Origin: an uncultured Bacteroidota bacterium
GTDB lineage: Bacteria; Bacteroidota; Bacteroidia; NS11-12g; UBA955
Direction: 5' to 3'
Length of the DNA: 5,785 bases
NCBI GenBank assembly: GCA_903953615.1
Contig: CAJBKH010000166.1
Location: 1 to 5,785, forward strand
Made by a program: the position numbers and the translations under genes. Positions 4,965 to 5,785 of the stretch are shown piece after piece. A model generated the notes under the pieces. The model ran no database searches. It was not told where the DNA came from and saw only the letters and a program-made list of their open reading frames with translations. Position 1 is the stretch's first letter. Each line of letters begins with the position of its first letter.

Positions 4965-5785
4965 ATGAAAAGAAAATTAATTAAACAAGCCTATATCATC
5001 AATGAAGGTAAAATAATCGTGGCCGATTTATTAATAGTAGGAGAAAGAATTGAAGCAATAGCCAATCAGCTAACGACCTTAAATGCAGAAATAATAGATG
5101 GTAGTGGTTTGTATCTTTTGCCAGGCGTAATCGATGATCAGGTTCATTTTCGCGAACCTGGTTTAACCCACAAGGGTACGATTTATTCTGAATCGAAAGC
5201 TGCAATTGCTGGGGGAATAACATCTTTTATGGAGATGCCAAATACCATTCCTAATACCTTAACCCAAGCTTTGTTGGAAGAGAAGTATAACATAGCATCT
5301 AATACTTCTTTAGCTAACTATTCCTTCTTTATGGGCATCAATCAAAATAATTTAGAAGAAGTTTTAAAGACAGACAATGAAAATGTTTGTGGCATTACAG
5401 ATGATGGCTTGTATTTTAATAACGACGAAGGCATTCTCGCCAATTATCCAAATTTTTTAGAGAAACTTTTCTCAAGAACAAATACATTAACGGCTCTGCA
5501 CAGCGAAGACGATGCAATAATTAAACACAATACAATCAAGTATCGCAAAATATATGGCGAAAATATTCCGTTTGCTTTGCACCCTTCGATACGAAGCGAA
5601 GAAGCTTGTGTTTCTGCCACAAAACGTGTTTTAGAGATTGCGAAAAAGCACAACAATCGTTTGCATTTCTTTCATATTTCAACCGCAGCGGAAGCAAACC
5701 TTTTTGAAAATGTATTGCCATTACGAGAGAAAAGAATAACGGCAGAAGCTTGCGTGCACCACCTTTGGTTTTCTGATATGGATTA
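4965..5785 (+). CDS. pyrC: Dihydroorotase (Bacteroidota type), N-terminal 273 residues, cut by the window end
   Basis: It belongs to the amidohydrolase superfamily and should cyclise carbamoyl-aspartate to dihydroorotate in pyrimidine synthesis. The open frame runs from the ATG at 4965 to the end of the window without a stop. Visible landmarks are LPGVIDDQVHFREPGLTHKG (52-71), AGGITSFMEMPNT (82-94), ALHSED (177-182), HPSIRSEEA (206-214), HFFHIST (234-240) and ACVHHLWFSD (262-271). His61, His179 and His237 are likely metal ligands; Arg63 and Asn93 likely bind substrate. Gln59 stands where most family members have the first His of HxH; from memory this is also so in the Porphyromonas gingivalis enzyme. 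Oddly, the loop that carries the carboxylated lysine in that relative is replaced by GITDDGLYFN (143-152), like the Asp loop of class I enzymes. No frameshift explains it. An allantoinase or hydantoinase role is possible but less likely. It is last in the visible cluster, six bases after the DUF6671-like gene. Confidence 0.88.
   Translation, partial: MKRKLIKQAYIINEGKIIVADLLIVGERIEAIANQLTTLNAEIIDGSGLYLLPGVIDDQVHFREPGLTHKGTIYSESKAAIAGGITSFMEMPNTIPNTLTQALLEEKYNIASNTSLANYSFFMGINQNNLEEVLKTDNENVCGITDDGLYFNNDEGILANYPNFLEKLFSRTNTLTALHSEDDAIIKHNTIKYRKIYGENIPFALHPSIRSEEACVSATKRVLEIAKKHNNRLHFFHISTAAEANLFENVLPLREKRITAEACVHHLWFSDMD

Overview
The window looks like chromosomal DNA from a member of the Bacteroidota, with AT-rich intergenic DNA. 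The evidence is the Bacteroidota-style promoter boxes (TAnnTTTG), the lack of strong Shine-Dalgarno sequences, and a dihydroorotase of the Bacteroidota type. It is also supported by the 485-residue isocitrate dehydrogenase and a DUF6671-type protein. The genus cannot be named from the sequence. Nothing points to phage, transposon, CRISPR, tRNA or rRNA.

Layout. Bases 3-320 hold the C-terminal end of an MDR-family alcohol dehydrogenase/quinone reductase. After a good TTG-N21-TAAATTTG promoter comes a small lipoprotein gene (377-820). Bases 821-1233 form a non-coding zone between convergent genes, with several hairpins, a short direct repeat and degenerate CTT(T/C)G(T/C)G-like repeats. On the minus strand, 1234-2157 encodes a LysR-family regulator. 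It diverges across only 70 bases from a plus-strand gene cluster.

That cluster is very tight. It contains NADP-type isocitrate dehydrogenase (icd, 2228-3685), an 80-residue coiled-coil protein (3701-3943), a 57-residue two-helix membrane protein (3945-4118), a DUF6671-type protein with four CxxC pairs (4122-4958) and dihydroorotase (pyrC, 4965 to the window end). The gaps are 15, 1, 3 and 6 bases, so the five genes are very probably co-transcribed.

How the genes may work together. Isocitrate dehydrogenase makes 2-oxoglutarate and NADPH, and dihydroorotase makes dihydroorotate for pyrimidine synthesis. The three genes between them have no known function. The LysR protein is the natural candidate regulator of the cluster, by position only. 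The most notable molecular detail is in the dihydroorotase. Where its closest relatives carry the carboxylated, metal-bridging lysine (GLK-F-GSSTGN loop), this protein has an ITDDG loop, resembling the Asp-containing loop of class I dihydroorotases. No wholly new defence or mobile system was found. The under-described parts are the three unknown genes inside the icd-pyrC cluster and the altered dihydroorotase active site.
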